From: Roseomonas elaeocarpi
Lineage (GTDB): Bacteria > Pseudomonadota > Alphaproteobacteria > Acetobacterales > Acetobacteraceae
Assembly (NCBI RefSeq): GCF_042433915.1
Contig: NZ_JBHLUN010000006.1
Location: forward strand, 186,001 to 250,000
Direction of reading: 5' to 3'
Length of the DNA: 64,000 nucleotides
Translations under genes and position numbers: made by a program
Shown: in pieces, positions 1 to 9,010 of the stretch
Position numbering within the stretch: the first letter of the stretch is position 1
Layout: every line of letters begins with the position of its first letter
The notes under the pieces: generated by a model
What the model was told of the DNA's origin: nothing
Databases searched by the model: none
Seen by the model: the letters and a program-made list of their open reading frames with translations, nothing else

Positions 1-30
1 TCGCGGAACTGCATTGCTCTTCTTCCTTCT

Positions 31-927
31 TTATCGTCCGACGGAGCGTGGATCGAGCCGGTCGCGCAGCCAGTCGCCCACGAGGTTCACGCACAGCACC
101 AGCACGAACAGGCTGAGGCCCGGAAACACCGTCAGCCACCAGGCGCGCGCCACGTATTGCCGCCCGGCGCTCATGATCGAGCCCCAGGAGGGGGCGGGCG
201 GCTGGATGCCGAGGCCCAGGAAGGACAGCCCGGCCTCGCTCAGGATCATCAGGCCGAACTCGCTGGTGGCCACCACCATCAGGGGGCCGGCAATGTTGGG
301 CAGGACATGGCGGAACAGCAGCCGCCCCGCGCGGGCGCCGGCCATCTCGGCCGCGCGCATGTAGGGCAGGGAGGCCACCTGCAGCGTCGAGGAATAGGCC
401 ACGCGCGTGTAGCGCGGCCAGCGCGTCAGCCCCAGCACCAGCACGAGGTTGAGGAAACTCGGCCCCAACACCGCCACCGTCAGCACCGCCAGCAGGATCG
501 CCGGGATCGACAGCATGGTGTCCACCACGCGCATGATGATCGTGGCCGTCCAGCCGCGGAACCAGCCGGCGGCCAGGCCCAGGGCCGTGCCCACCGTCAG
601 CGACACGGTAACGGACAGGATCGCCACGATGAAGGAGGCGCGTGCGCCGAACAGGATGCGCGACAGCAGGTCGCGGCCGAGATCGTCGGTGCCCAGCGGA
701 AAGGTGCCGGCGCTGGCGGTGCCGCTGCCGGGCGGCCGCAGGCGCAGCAGCAGCGACTGCCGCAGCGGGTCGTGCGGGGCGAGGAGCGGCGCCGCGATGG
801 CCGCGACCACGAAGGCGAGCAGCAGGAGCAGCACCAGGGCCATGCCGAGCGACAGGCCCCAGGGCAGGCGCGGCGCGAGGCGACGGAGTGGGCGGATGGT
901 GGAGCGGGTGGCCGGCTGGTCGCTCAT
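31..927 (-). CDS. ABC transporter permease, DppC/OppC type
   Basis: A 298-residue inner-membrane permease, one of the two channel subunits of a peptide/nickel-class importer. An N-terminal membrane segment lies at about residues 23-50, followed by the OppC-type soluble stretch and five further hydrophobic segments. The cytoplasmic EAA loop that contacts the ATPase is at about 189-211 (YMRAAEMAGARAGRLLFRHV). The start is the ATG whose ATGA overlaps the stop of the upstream permease gene, so the two are translationally coupled. A much longer open frame continues upstream but lies inside that permease gene. The ATPase genes expected next would lie beyond the left edge. The substrate cannot be told from sequence. 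Confidence 0.92.
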   Translation of the reverse strand: MSDQPATRSTIRPLRRLAPRLPWGLSLGMALVLLLLLAFVVAAIAAPLLAPHDPLRQSLLLRLRPPGSGTASAGTFPLGTDDLGRDLLSRILFGARASFIVAILSVTVSLTVGTALGLAAGWFRGWTATIIMRVVDTMLSIPAILLAVLTVAVLGPSFLNLVLVLGLTRWPRYTRVAYSSTLQVASLPYMRAAEMAGARAGRLLFRHVLPNIAGPLMVVATSEFGLMILSEAGLSFLGLGIQPPAPSWGSIMSAGRQYVARAWWLTVFPGLSLFVLVLCVNLVGDWLRDRLDPRSVGR

Positions 928-1844
928 GCCGCCCCCCGGATGCGCGGGTCGACCAGGCCGTAGGTGAGGTCGGCCAGGAGGTTGGTGCCGATATAGGCCA
1001 CCGACACGAACAGCACGACGGCCTGCACCACCAGGAAGTCGCGCGCCGAGATCGACTGCATCGCGAGCTGCCCGATGCCGGGCCAGGCGAACACGGTTTC
1101 CACGATCACCGCGCCGGCGAGGAGGTTGCCGACCTCCAGCGCCGTGACGGTGATCACCGGGATCGCGGCGTTGCGCAGCACGTGGCGCGCCACGGTGCGG
1201 CCCATCGACAACCCGCGCGCCCGGGCGGCGGCGACGTAGTCGCGGCCGAGCTCGTCCAGCACCGCGATGCGGGTCATGCGCGCGAAGGTGGACATCGCCA
1301 GCGCGCCGAGCGCCACGGAAGGCATGATCAGTGAGGCGAAGCCGTCCGCACCCGAGGTCGGCAGCCAGCCCAGCGTCACGCCGAAGAACAGGATCAACAG
1401 GATGCCGGACCAGAAGGTCGGCAGGCTCTGCCCCGTCAGCACGAATCCGGTCAGCGCGCGCTCGACGAAGCTGCCGCGCCACACCGCCATGGCGACGCCG
1501 GCCGGGATGCCGACGCCCAGCGCCACCACCAGGGCGCCGCCGGCGAGGGCCAGCGTGTAGGGGATGCGCGAGCCCAGGATCACCGACACGGGCGCGCGCT
1601 GCACCAGGGACTCGCCCAGGTCGAAATGCGCGAGCTGCGCCAGGTAGCCCAGGTACTGCACCGGCAGCGGCCGGTCGAAGCCCAGCGCGTGGCGCAGCTG
1701 CGCGATCTGTTCCGCCGAGGCGCCCTCGGGCACCAGCAGCAGCGTCGGATCGCCCGACAGGTGCATCACGAAGAACACCAGTGTCAGAACGCCGAAGATG
1801 GCGATCGCGGCCTGCAGGAGGCGTGCGGCGAGGTAGCGCCTCAC
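924..1844 (-). CDS. ABC transporter permease, DppB/OppB type
   Basis: A 306-residue membrane permease, partner of the downstream DppC-type gene. It begins with the typical DppB amino end (MRRYLAARLLQAAIAIFGVL) forming the first membrane helix. A periplasmic region with GFDRPLPVQYLGYL follows, then five helices with an EAA loop near residues 195-220 (RDYVAAARARGLSMGRTVAR). It starts 16 bases after the binding-protein gene and overlaps the next permease by four bases, so all three form one operon. Family-level function, import of peptides, nickel or similar solutes, is secure. The exact substrate is not. Confidence 0.93.
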   Translation of the reverse strand: MRRYLAARLLQAAIAIFGVLTLVFFVMHLSGDPTLLLVPEGASAEQIAQLRHALGFDRPLPVQYLGYLAQLAHFDLGESLVQRAPVSVILGSRIPYTLALAGGALVVALGVGIPAGVAMAVWRGSFVERALTGFVLTGQSLPTFWSGILLILFFGVTLGWLPTSGADGFASLIMPSVALGALAMSTFARMTRIAVLDELGRDYVAAARARGLSMGRTVARHVLRNAAIPVITVTALEVGNLLAGAVIVETVFAWPGIGQLAMQSISARDFLVVQAVVLFVSVAYIGTNLLADLTYGLVDPRIRGAA

Positions 1845-1860
1845 GCCGCGGCGTTCCGCG

Positions 1861-3378
1861 TCAGGCCTGCCACTGCATGTCCATCACGAAGAAGGCTTCG
1901 TTGGCGGTGGGCTGCCACTTGATCTCCCGCCGCGCGCCGTAGATCGCGACGTCCTGGAACAAGCCGATGCCCGGCACGTCCTCACGCAGGATGGCGAAGG
2001 CGCGCTCGTAATGGGCCTTGCGCGCCGCCTCGTCCAGCGTGGAGCGGGCGGCATCGACCTCGCGGTCGAACTCGGGGTTGCCGTACTTGGCCCAGATGCT
2101 GCCCGAGCGGAACAGCGGAAAGATCACGCCGTCCGCATCCTGGCAGGCGCAGCTCCAGCGGCCCTGCGACAGCGCGCCGGCGTTTTCCGGATCCCCCTGG
2201 CGGCGGCGCAGGAAGGTGGGCTGGTCCATCATCTCGATGGACACCTTCAGCCCGACCTCGCCCAGCATCTGCTGCACCGCCTCGTTCAGCCGGCGGTCGT
2301 AGGAGGGGGAGCTGATGAAGGTGATCGTGGCGCCCTCAGCCCCCGCTTCCTTGAGCAGCGCGCGCGCCTTCGCCGGATCGTAGGGCCAGGGCTGCACCTT
2401 GTCGGTGTAGCCGAAGTTGGCCGGCGTCAGCACCTCGTTCACCGGCTTGGCGTAGCCCTGCTGCAGCGCCTCGATCAGCGTGTCGCGGTCGATTGCCATG
2501 GCGATGGCCTGGCGCACGCGAACATCCTTGGTGGGGCCGGCCAGCGCGTTGACCGACAGGTAGGCGACGCGCTCCGTCGGCGCCGAGAGCACCTGCACCG
2601 CGCGCTCGGACTTCAGGGCCTCGGCATCGTCGGGCGTCAGGCCGGTCACGATGTCGGCGCGGCCGGCGCGCAGGTCGGCCACGCGCGTCGGCACGTCCGG
2701 CACGGCGCGGAAGGTGACGGTGCGGAAGGGCGGCTTGCCGCGCCAGTAGGTGTCGTTGCGCTCCAGCACGGTCTGCACGCCGCGCTGCCAGGCCTTCAGC
2801 TTGTAGGGGCCGCTGCCGACAGGATTCTGGTTGAAGTCGCCGTTGCCCACGCGCTTCACCACCGCTTCCGGCACGATCGACAGCTTCACCAGCTGCGCCA
2901 GCAGGGCCGGGTAGGCGGTCTTGGTCTTCACCGTGACCTGCGACGCGCCCGTCACCTCGGCCCCGGTGATCTGGTCGTACTGGCTGAGCTGCGGGCTCTT
3001 CAGCGCCGGGTCGATGATGCGGAGGATGCTGAAGACGACGTCGGCGGGCGTCAGCTTCGTGCCGTCGTGGAAGGTGATGTCGCTGCGGATGTCGAAGACC
3101 AGCGTGGTGTCGTCGGCGTACTTCCAGCCGCTGGCCACCTGCGGCACGATCTTGCCGGTGCCGTCACGCGTGACGAGGTTGTCGAAGATGTTGCGGTACA
3201 CCGTGTAGCTGTCGGTGTTCCACTGCAGGTGCGGGTCCAGCGTCGCGGGATCGCTGGCGAGGTCCACCACCAGCTCCTCCTTGGCCGCGGCCTGGGCGCG
3301 GGCCGGCGAAAACGCGGCGGGCACGAGGGGCACGAGGCCCGTGAGAAGCGTGGTCCGCAACAGGGAACGCCGGAACAT
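1861..3378 (-). CDS. ABC transporter solute-binding protein, family 5
   Basis: A 505-residue periplasmic binding protein of the SBP_bac_5 (DppA/OppA/NikA) family and the first gene of the minus-strand ABC operon. The amino end is a cleavable signal (MFRRSLLRTTLL, then an Ala-rich cleavage zone near residue 29). The mature part opens with the family hallmark DPATLDPH and contains FHDGTKLTPADVVFS and the GSGPYKL motif. Length is normal for the family. The two permease genes follow directly. The clustered ketopantoate-reductase-like gene starts further upstream on the same strand and could share a transcript, but the roughly 110-base gap gives no proof. Confidence 0.92.
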   Translation of the reverse strand: MFRRSLLRTTLLTGLVPLVPAAFSPARAQAAAKEELVVDLASDPATLDPHLQWNTDSYTVYRNIFDNLVTRDGTGKIVPQVASGWKYADDTTLVFDIRSDITFHDGTKLTPADVVFSILRIIDPALKSPQLSQYDQITGAEVTGASQVTVKTKTAYPALLAQLVKLSIVPEAVVKRVGNGDFNQNPVGSGPYKLKAWQRGVQTVLERNDTYWRGKPPFRTVTFRAVPDVPTRVADLRAGRADIVTGLTPDDAEALKSERAVQVLSAPTERVAYLSVNALAGPTKDVRVRQAIAMAIDRDTLIEALQQGYAKPVNEVLTPANFGYTDKVQPWPYDPAKARALLKEAGAEGATITFISSPSYDRRLNEAVQQMLGEVGLKVSIEMMDQPTFLRRRQGDPENAGALSQGRWSCACQDADGVIFPLFRSGSIWAKYGNPEFDREVDAARSTLDEAARKAHYERAFAILREDVPGIGLFQDVAIYGARREIKWQPTANEAFFVMDMQWQA

Positions 3379-3492
3379 CAGGGGAAGCCTCCATGGGTGT
3401 TCCGCCGGTTGCGAGAGCGCGTCGGGGCTCGGCGGAGAGCGTACCCGTTGCCGTGATCGGCGCCCATCGGCGCGTGGTTGAGCGAAGCGGGC

Positions 3493-4515
3493 TCAGGCGG
3501 CACGCGCCACCTCCGACAGCTCATCGGCGAGCGCGGTTCCGATCGTCCTGCGCCCCGCTTCCACCTCGGCGATGAGGTGGACCAGCGCGTCGGCGATCGG
3601 GGTGGCGAGGCCGTGGCGCCGGGCCGCCGCCCGCACCGGTGCCAGCTGCGCCCCCGCGTCGGTGGGCCGCTTGCGAACGGCGAGGTCGCGCCAGATGCCG
3701 CTGCGCGGCTTGGCGGAACCGCGGTTGAAGGCTTCCATCGCGCGCATCGAGGCCGCGATGGCCGCCTCGTCGCCGCTGAGAAAGGCCTGCGGGTCGAAGC
3801 TGTCGAAGCCCAGCGGCACCACGCCCTCGGCCCGCGCGACGGCGAGGAGTTCCGCCACCAGGCGCCGGATCAGCAGCGCGCGGGCGGGATCGGCGATGAA
3901 GTCGGCGATGGTGTCGTCGGTCAGCGCCGAGGCCTTCAGGATCGCGCCGTAGCCGGCCTTGCCCCAAAGGTAGCCGAAGACGCTGCTGCTCAGCACCGCG
4001 TCGCCGTCGAAGTCCCGCAGCAGGGCGTGGATCGCGGCGACACGCGGCGAGTGCTGCCCGTCCAGCTCGCCCACCACCACCGCGCCGCGCTTGGCATAGT
4101 TGATCCGTCCCGGCGCCATGTAGTCGGCGTAGAAGTTGACGAAGGCGCCCACGGTGCGCTCGCGGCCGACGATCTCGCTGATCAGCAGCTCGTTCAAGCC
4201 GTTCTGGCACGAGACCACGGCGCCGTCCGGCGCCAGGTGCGGCAGCAGGGCGCGCGTGGCGGCCTCGGTGTGGTGCGCCTTCACGGCCAGCAGGATCAGC
4301 CGGTGCGTTCCCCGGACGTCTTCCGGAAGCGCCGCCTCGCCACCGGTCGTGAAATCGGCGACCGGGCCCTCGATGTGCAGCCTGCCCTCGCGGATCGCGG
4401 CGACATGCTCGGGCACGAGGTCGACGAACAGGACGTCGTGCCCGGCCCTGCGGAGGAACGCGCCGATGGTGCCGCCGATGGCGCCCGCACCCCAGATCAC
4501 GATCCTCTCGTCCAT
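3493..4515 (-). CDS. Ketopantoate reductase family oxidoreductase
   Basis: A 340-residue NADP-dependent reductase of the ApbA/PanE family. The Rossmann motif is at the amino end (VIWGAGAIGGTIGAFL). The AVKAHH stretch and CQNGLNE motif that bind cofactor and substrate follow, and the ApbA_C helical domain starts around residue 190 with LWGKAGYGAILKASA. The family reduces 2-dehydropantoate to pantoate. However, this family has many paralogues of unknown substrate, and the PanE motif after the active Lys departs from the usual Asn-rich form, so panE is not assigned. It is divergent from the FCD regulator gene, with a shared 95-base control region holding a candidate operator, so it may be that regulator's target. 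Confidence 0.85.
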   Translation of the reverse strand: MDERIVIWGAGAIGGTIGAFLRRAGHDVLFVDLVPEHVAAIREGRLHIEGPVADFTTGGEAALPEDVRGTHRLILLAVKAHHTEAATRALLPHLAPDGAVVSCQNGLNELLISEIVGRERTVGAFVNFYADYMAPGRINYAKRGAVVVGELDGQHSPRVAAIHALLRDFDGDAVLSSSVFGYLWGKAGYGAILKASALTDDTIADFIADPARALLIRRLVAELLAVARAEGVVPLGFDSFDPQAFLSGDEAAIAASMRAMEAFNRGSAKPRSGIWRDLAVRKRPTDAGAQLAPVRAAARRHGLATPIADALVHLIAEVEAGRRTIGTALADELSEVARAA

Positions 4516-4580
4516 GCCGTCGCTCCGCTTGACGCAAAATCTTTCCGCAGGGCTGCGCAGGCGTCAACAGGTTTGACCGA

Positions 4581-4591
4581 TTGTCTGACGA
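4581..4591. promoter_or_regulatory. Candidate FCD-GntR operator
   Basis: The 11-mer TTGTCTGACGA fits the FadR/FCD-subfamily half-palindromic consensus TNGTNNNACNA. It sits in the divergent region between the ketopantoate-reductase-like gene and the GntR gene, 20 bases before the chosen regulator start. This placement suits autoregulation plus control of the divergent gene. The match is seen in the sequence; binding is inferred. Confidence 0.45.
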
Positions 4592-4610
4592 AATACTATC
4601 GTTCGCCGCA

Positions 4611-5330
4611 ATGAACGACGTTCCGCTTCCGGTCGCGCCCCAGGTCGTGACGCTGCGCTCCGCGCTGGAGGAAACGCTGCGCGCCGCCATCCTGGGCGGG
4701 CGCTTCCAGCCCGGCGAACGCCTGCCGGAGCGCGAGCTCTGCGCCCTGACCGGCGCCAGCCGTGCCTCGGTGCGCGAGGCGTTGCGGGGGCTCGAGGGCG
4801 AGGGGCTGGTGACCATCCGGCCGCACCGCGGCCCGTCCGTCACCGCGATCCGCCCCGACGAGGCGCGGGAACTCTACGGCGTGCGCGGCGTGCTGCAAGG
4901 CTATGCCGCCCGGCTTTGTGCCACCCTGCAGCCAGAGCCCTCGCTGCGCGCCATCGAGGGCGCCACCGAGGCGCTCGAGACCGCGGCCGCGGCGGGCGAC
5001 ACGCGGGCCGTGGTGGCGGCGGGCGACAGCTTCTATGCCGCGATCGCCGAGGGCAGCGGCAGCGGCGTGCTGCGGCAGTTGCTGCTCTCGGTGCACAACC
5101 GGCTGTTCCTGTTGCGCAGCCTGGCCATGGCGCGACCCGCACGGGTGCAGGCGGGCATTGCCGCTTATCGCGCGATCCGCGACGCCATCGTGGCGGGCGA
5201 GGCGCGCCTGGCGGAGGAGCTCTGCCTGCGCCACAGCGAGGACGGCGCCGCCCTGGCGCTGCAACTGCTGCGCGACGCGGAGGAAGCGCGGGACGCCGGC
5301 CTCGATCCGCGCCGGCGCGCCGCCTCCTGA
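4611..5330 (+). CDS. GntR-family regulator with FCD domain
   Basis: A 239-residue transcription factor. The winged helix-turn-helix covers about residues 15-80 and includes FQPGERLPERELC and ASRASVREALRGLEGEG, the classic GntR signature. An all-helical FCD ligand domain fills the rest. FCD regulators usually respond to organic or sugar acids. The ATG was chosen because an in-frame TTG 30 bases upstream overlaps a candidate operator. A Bug-type binding protein follows on the same strand and the reductase gene lies divergently, so control of organic-acid uptake and metabolism is a reasonable inference. Confidence 0.88.
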   Translation: MNDVPLPVAPQVVTLRSALEETLRAAILGGRFQPGERLPERELCALTGASRASVREALRGLEGEGLVTIRPHRGPSVTAIRPDEARELYGVRGVLQGYAARLCATLQPEPSLRAIEGATEALETAAAAGDTRAVVAAGDSFYAAIAEGSGSGVLRQLLLSVHNRLFLLRSLAMARPARVQAGIAAYRAIRDAIVAGEARLAEELCLRHSEDGAALALQLLRDAEEARDAGLDPRRRAAS

Positions 5331-5427
5331 GCAACCCGAAATCGGGGTGGAAGCGGCCGCAGAGCCGCAGCCCCCGCGGAAACCTGGCCAGCAACACGCG
5401 GGAACCAGCCGCCAAGGAACAGCAACC

Positions 5428-6429
5428 ATGACGAAGCATCTCCTGAGCCGCCGCTCATTCGCCGCCCTCGCCGTGGCGGCCCCCACCATCCTGCCCGCGC
5501 GCAGCTGGGCGCAGGCCACCGGCCGCTGGCCCGACCGGCCGATCCGCATGGTGGTGCCCTTCGGCACCGGCGGCGGCACCGACGTGGTGATGCGCCTGCT
5601 GGCGCCGAAGCTTTCCGCCATCCTCGGGCAGTCGGTGGTGGTGGAGAACCGTCCCGGCGCCGGCAGCACGCTCGGCACCGACTACGTCGCGAAATCGGCG
5701 CCCGACGGCTACACGCTGGTTCTGGCGACGCTGTCCTCCACCGGCGTGGCGGCGGGGCTCTATCGCAACCTGCCCTACGATCCCGTGCGCGACCTGACCG
5801 CGGTGGCGCCCACCAACTTCGTGCCGATCTGCCACAGCGTCACCACCACTGGCCTCAAGGTGCGTGATACGGCGGACTGGATTGCCCAGCTCAAGGCCAG
5901 TCCCGGCAAGTACTCCTACGGCAGCAGCGGCATCGGATCGACCGGGCATCTGGCCAGCGCCAACTTCCTCCAGCGCGTCGGGGCCGAGGCGGTGCACGTG
6001 CCTTATCGCGGCGCCGGCCAGGTCTTCACCGCGATGGTGGCGGGCGAGGTGCAGTTCAACAGCGACATCCCGAGCTTCATGCTGCCATTCCAGCGCGAAG
6101 GGCAGGTGAAGACCCTGTTCGTGGCGACCGACGACCGCTCGCCGCTGATGCCGGAGGTGCCGACGGCGGCCGAGGTGGGGCTGCCCGGCTACAAGGCCTA
6201 TTCCTGGTACGGCATCTTCGGCCCCGCCGGCATGGCCCAGCCGGTGGTGGCACGGCTGGCCGAGGCCATCGACCAGGCGCTGGCCGACCCCCTCATCAGC
6301 CAGCGGCTGGAGGAAATGGGCACGCCGGCGATGCGGGGCTACACGCCCGCGCGCTTCGCCCAGTACGTGAAGGACGAGATCGACGTCTGGGTGCCGATCG
6401 TGAAGGCGTCCGGCGCTTCGGTGGACTGA
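5428..6429 (+). CDS. Bug-family (TctC-like) tripartite tricarboxylate binding protein
   Basis: A 333-residue periplasmic binding protein of the Bug/TctC family. The signal peptide has a twin-arginine pattern (LSRRSFAALAVAA) and ends near AWAQA. The mature protein shows WPDRPIRMVVPFGTGGGTD, VVVENRPGAGSTLGT and VPYRGAGQ, all family hallmarks. No TctA or TctB membrane genes are nearby, so this is one of the many orphan Bug proteins typical of such bacteria. It lies 97 bases behind the GntR regulator and may be its target. The ligand is probably a carboxylate, by family analogy only. Confidence 0.9.
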   Translation: MTKHLLSRRSFAALAVAAPTILPARSWAQATGRWPDRPIRMVVPFGTGGGTDVVMRLLAPKLSAILGQSVVVENRPGAGSTLGTDYVAKSAPDGYTLVLATLSSTGVAAGLYRNLPYDPVRDLTAVAPTNFVPICHSVTTTGLKVRDTADWIAQLKASPGKYSYGSSGIGSTGHLASANFLQRVGAEAVHVPYRGAGQVFTAMVAGEVQFNSDIPSFMLPFQREGQVKTLFVATDDRSPLMPEVPTAAEVGLPGYKAYSWYGIFGPAGMAQPVVARLAEAIDQALADPLISQRLEEMGTPAMRGYTPARFAQYVKDEIDVWVPIVKASGASVD

Positions 6430-6526
6430 GGGGCGCGAGGGCAGGGCGGGGCGCCGGGCGGCCCCGCCGTCGTGAGGCCCCGGGCGCCTCTCGCAGCCGC
6501 GGCGGGCGCGCCCTATCTAGTGCGGC

Positions 6527-7483
6527 GTGAACGACGTCACCGACCCTTCCCGCACGCCCGACTTCCTGAACCACGACCGGCCGCCCGTGCCGGACCTCGT
6601 GGTGTCGCGCGCCGTGCAGCCCTTTCACCTGGAGAACCGGCCCGTGCGCGGCCGGCTCGTCCGCCTCGGCCCGCTGGCCGACGCGCTGTTGTCGCGCCAC
6701 GACTACGCCCCCGACGTGGGCCGGCTCCTGGGGCAGGCGCTGGCGCTCGGGGCCGGGCTCGCCGCGGCGCTGAAGTTCCGCGGCTCCTTCTCGGTCCAGG
6801 CCAAGGGCAACGGGCCGGTGTCGATGCTGGTGGTGGACTGCACCGACAGCGGCGACCTGCGCGGCTACGCCCGCGTGGCGGAGGATGCCTCCTCGGTCAC
6901 CGGGGAGGCCGCGGCGCTGCTGGGCCAGGGCTACCTCGCCTTCACCTGCGACCAGGGCCTGGAGATGGACCGCTACCAGGGCATCGTCCCCATCGAAGGC
7001 GACACGCTGGCGGCGATGACCGACACCTACTTCCGCACCTCGGAGCAGCTCGATGCCTGGGTGCGGCTGTCGGCCGAGCACACGCCCGGCGGCTGGCGCG
7101 CCTCGGCCCTGATCCTAGAGCGCGTGGCGGGGGAGGGCGGGTTCAACGCCCTGGCCACCGAGGAAGGAGACGAGGCCTGGCGCACCGCCAAGATCCTGGC
7201 CTCGACGATCAAGGACGAGGAACTGCTCGACGACGCGCTGCCCTCCGAGCAGCTGCTGCATCGGCTTTTCCACCAAGAGGACCTCCGCCTCGACCGGGCA
7301 CGGGCGCTCAGCTACGGCTGCCGCTGCTCGCGCGCGCGGCTCGCCTCGGTGCTGCAGCGATTCCCGACCGACGACCTCGACCACATGGCCGAGGACGGGG
7401 CGATCACCATGAATTGCGAGTTCTGCAACGTCGCCTTCCACTTCGACCGCGCCGACGTGCGCTCTGGCGCCGGGCGCGCCTGA
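6527..7483 (+). CDS. hslO: Hsp33 redox-regulated chaperone
   Basis: A 318-residue cytoplasmic holdase activated by oxidation and unfolding. The N-terminal Hsp33 domain is complete (FHLENRPVRGRLVRLG, then LLGQALALGAGLAAALKF). The C-terminal zinc-binding switch has the four cysteines as CRC near residue 265 and CEFC near 298. Both cysteine pairs needed for redox sensing are present, so it should be functional. The start is a GTG. It appears to be a single gene, followed 71 bases later by a lipoprotein gene. Confidence 0.95.
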   Translation: MNDVTDPSRTPDFLNHDRPPVPDLVVSRAVQPFHLENRPVRGRLVRLGPLADALLSRHDYAPDVGRLLGQALALGAGLAAALKFRGSFSVQAKGNGPVSMLVVDCTDSGDLRGYARVAEDASSVTGEAAALLGQGYLAFTCDQGLEMDRYQGIVPIEGDTLAAMTDTYFRTSEQLDAWVRLSAEHTPGGWRASALILERVAGEGGFNALATEEGDEAWRTAKILASTIKDEELLDDALPSEQLLHRLFHQEDLRLDRARALSYGCRCSRARLASVLQRFPTDDLDHMAEDGAITMNCEFCNVAFHFDRADVRSGAGRA

Positions 7484-7554
7484 TCGGCTAACCCCTGTTG
7501 CGGCCCTCCTTCCGGGGGCAGCCGCTCACGCGATTCGCTTCCGGGGTTTCCTGC

Positions 7555-8190
7555 ATGCTCAGCCGTCGCCACGCCCTCGTCCTGCCGTTGCCGCTGCTGG
7601 CGGCCGCCTGCGGCGGGGGGGATGCGCCGGTCACCGAGCTGCCGCGGATCGAGGGCTACAGCTATCTGACGCCGCTGCGGCTGAACGTCGCCAGCCTTGA
7701 CATCCAGCCGCCGCAGCCCGGCGCCGACGTGCGGGTGTCGCAGCCCGCACCGCTGAACCCAGTGGACGAGGTTCTGCGCATGGGCCGCGACCGGCTGTCC
7801 GCGGTGGGCAGCACGGGCACGGCCCGCTTCTCGGTGGAAACCGCGAGCCTGTTGCGCACGCGCCTGGGCGGCGGCGGGCTGTTCAGCGAGCCCAGCGAGC
7901 GGCTTGACTGCGTGCTGCGCTGCCAGGTCGAGATCCTGGACGCCGGCAACCGTCGCGTCGCCTTTGCCCAGGCCGAGGTGCGCCGCACCGCCACCATGGC
8001 GGAGGGCGGCGCCAACACCCCGGCCGGCAACGCGCGGCAGGTGGTGGGCAAGGCCATGGACGACCTGAACGTGGAGTTCGAGGTCCAGGTGCGCCGCAAC
8101 CTCCGCGACTGGCTGCAGGTCACCAACCCGATCGTGAACGAGCCCCCTCCGGGCAGCATTCAGCGCGAGGAGCTTCCGCGCGGGACCTGA
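7555..8190 (+). CDS. Putative lipoprotein of unknown function
   Basis: A 211-residue predicted lipoprotein. The amino end MLSRRHALVLPLPLLAAAC combines a twin-arginine-like SRR, a short hydrophobic stretch and a lipobox-type cysteine at 19. The mature part has no recognised domain. It contains a segment (DEVLRMGRDRLSAVGSTGTA, then DCVLRCQVEILDAGNRRVAFA) that looks like a mixed alpha/beta fold, and a Pro-rich tail. It is followed by a RidA gene and two further small lipoprotein genes on the same strand. I do not recognise a function. Confidence 0.8.
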   Translation: MLSRRHALVLPLPLLAAACGGGDAPVTELPRIEGYSYLTPLRLNVASLDIQPPQPGADVRVSQPAPLNPVDEVLRMGRDRLSAVGSTGTARFSVETASLLRTRLGGGGLFSEPSERLDCVLRCQVEILDAGNRRVAFAQAEVRRTATMAEGGANTPAGNARQVVGKAMDDLNVEFEVQVRRNLRDWLQVTNPIVNEPPPGSIQREELPRGT

Positions 8191-8231
8191 GCGCCGCAAA
8201 ATAACCGGACAGCGGAGGAGAGTTCCCGATC

Positions 8232-8624
8232 ATGGCCGCCATCAGCCTGTCCAACCCCGAGGGCGTCCACGCCCCGCAGGCCGCCTATTCCCACGCCGCC
8301 CTGGTGGAGGGCCCGGGCCGGCGCCTCGTGATCAGCGCCCAGGCCGGGGTGATGCCCGATGGCCGCATCAGCGCCCAGGGCAATGCCCAGATCGACCAGG
8401 CCTTCCAGAACCTGGAGGCCGTGTTGCGGGCCAACGGCATGGAGCCCGCGAACGTGGTCAAGCTGACTGCCTTCCTGACCGACCGGATGCTGGTGACACC
8501 CTGGCGCCGGCGGCGGGATTCTTTCCTGGCCGGGCACGCGGCGGCGGCGACCCTGGTGCTGGTGTCCGGCTTCGCCGACCCGCGCTTCGTGGTGGAGATC
8601 GAGGCTGAGGCGGTGGCGGCATGA
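8232..8624 (+). CDS. RidA/YjgF-family protein
   Basis: A 130-residue member of the RidA (YjgF/YER057c/UK114) family, trimeric enzymes that hydrolyse reactive enamine/imine intermediates. Family features include YSHAALVEGPGRRLVISAQ, the QIDQAFQNLEAVL helix, VVKLTAFLTD, and an end with DPRFVVEIEAEAVA. The GAG before the final beta-strand region (VEIEAE) matches the conserved C-terminal Glu area. The catalytic Arg expected before FL is replaced by a less standard context (RRRDSFLAG), so deaminase activity is not certain. It overlaps the next lipoprotein gene by four bases. Confidence 0.88.
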   Translation: MAAISLSNPEGVHAPQAAYSHAALVEGPGRRLVISAQAGVMPDGRISAQGNAQIDQAFQNLEAVLRANGMEPANVVKLTAFLTDRMLVTPWRRRRDSFLAGHAAAATLVLVSGFADPRFVVEIEAEAVAA

Positions 8625-8968
8625 CCGCGCGGCTGGCCGCGTGTGCCGGAATGCTTCTGCTCGCGGCCTGCGCGGCGCCGGCACCGCGGCTGCCCGACAC
8701 CGTTCCGCCGGCCCCCGCCGTGGGCGACCAGCCCGGGGCGCCTGCCGCCAGCGGCGGGTCGCGCGCCGAGTTGGAAACCGCGCCGGTGCCGGGGGTGGAA
8801 CTCGCGGGGCGTCCGGTCATGGGACCGGACCGACTCGCCAGCCCCGACTACTGCCGCCGCATGGCGAGCATCGCCGATCAGCAGCGTCCCTGGTTCAGCG
8901 GCCGCAACCCGCGCGACACCGAAACGCGCGACGACTGGCTGGCCCACCAGGCAACCCAGGGCTGCTGA
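8621..8968 (+). CDS. Small Pro-rich lipoprotein
   Basis: A 115-residue predicted lipoprotein whose ATG overlaps the stop of the RidA gene (ATGA), implying coupled translation. The signal is MTARLAACAGMLLLAACAA with a clear lipobox (LAAC, Cys 17). The mature part is rich in Pro and Ala, then carries a short cysteine-containing C-terminal motif (DYCRRMASIADQQRPWF and a final Cys), which could form a disulfide. No known domain is recognised. Function unknown. Confidence 0.75.
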   Translation: MTARLAACAGMLLLAACAAPAPRLPDTVPPAPAVGDQPGAPAASGGSRAELETAPVPGVELAGRPVMGPDRLASPDYCRRMASIADQQRPWFSGRNPRDTETRDDWLAHQATQGC

Positions 8969-9010
8969 GTGACCCGTTTTTCCCGAGACCGCCCGCCGGA
9001 GACATCCCCG

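Noticed and set aside
3493..4515. Calling the reductase panE
   Set aside because: The family is right, but the active-site region departs from true PanE and the context is a regulator/transport locus, so the substrate stays open.
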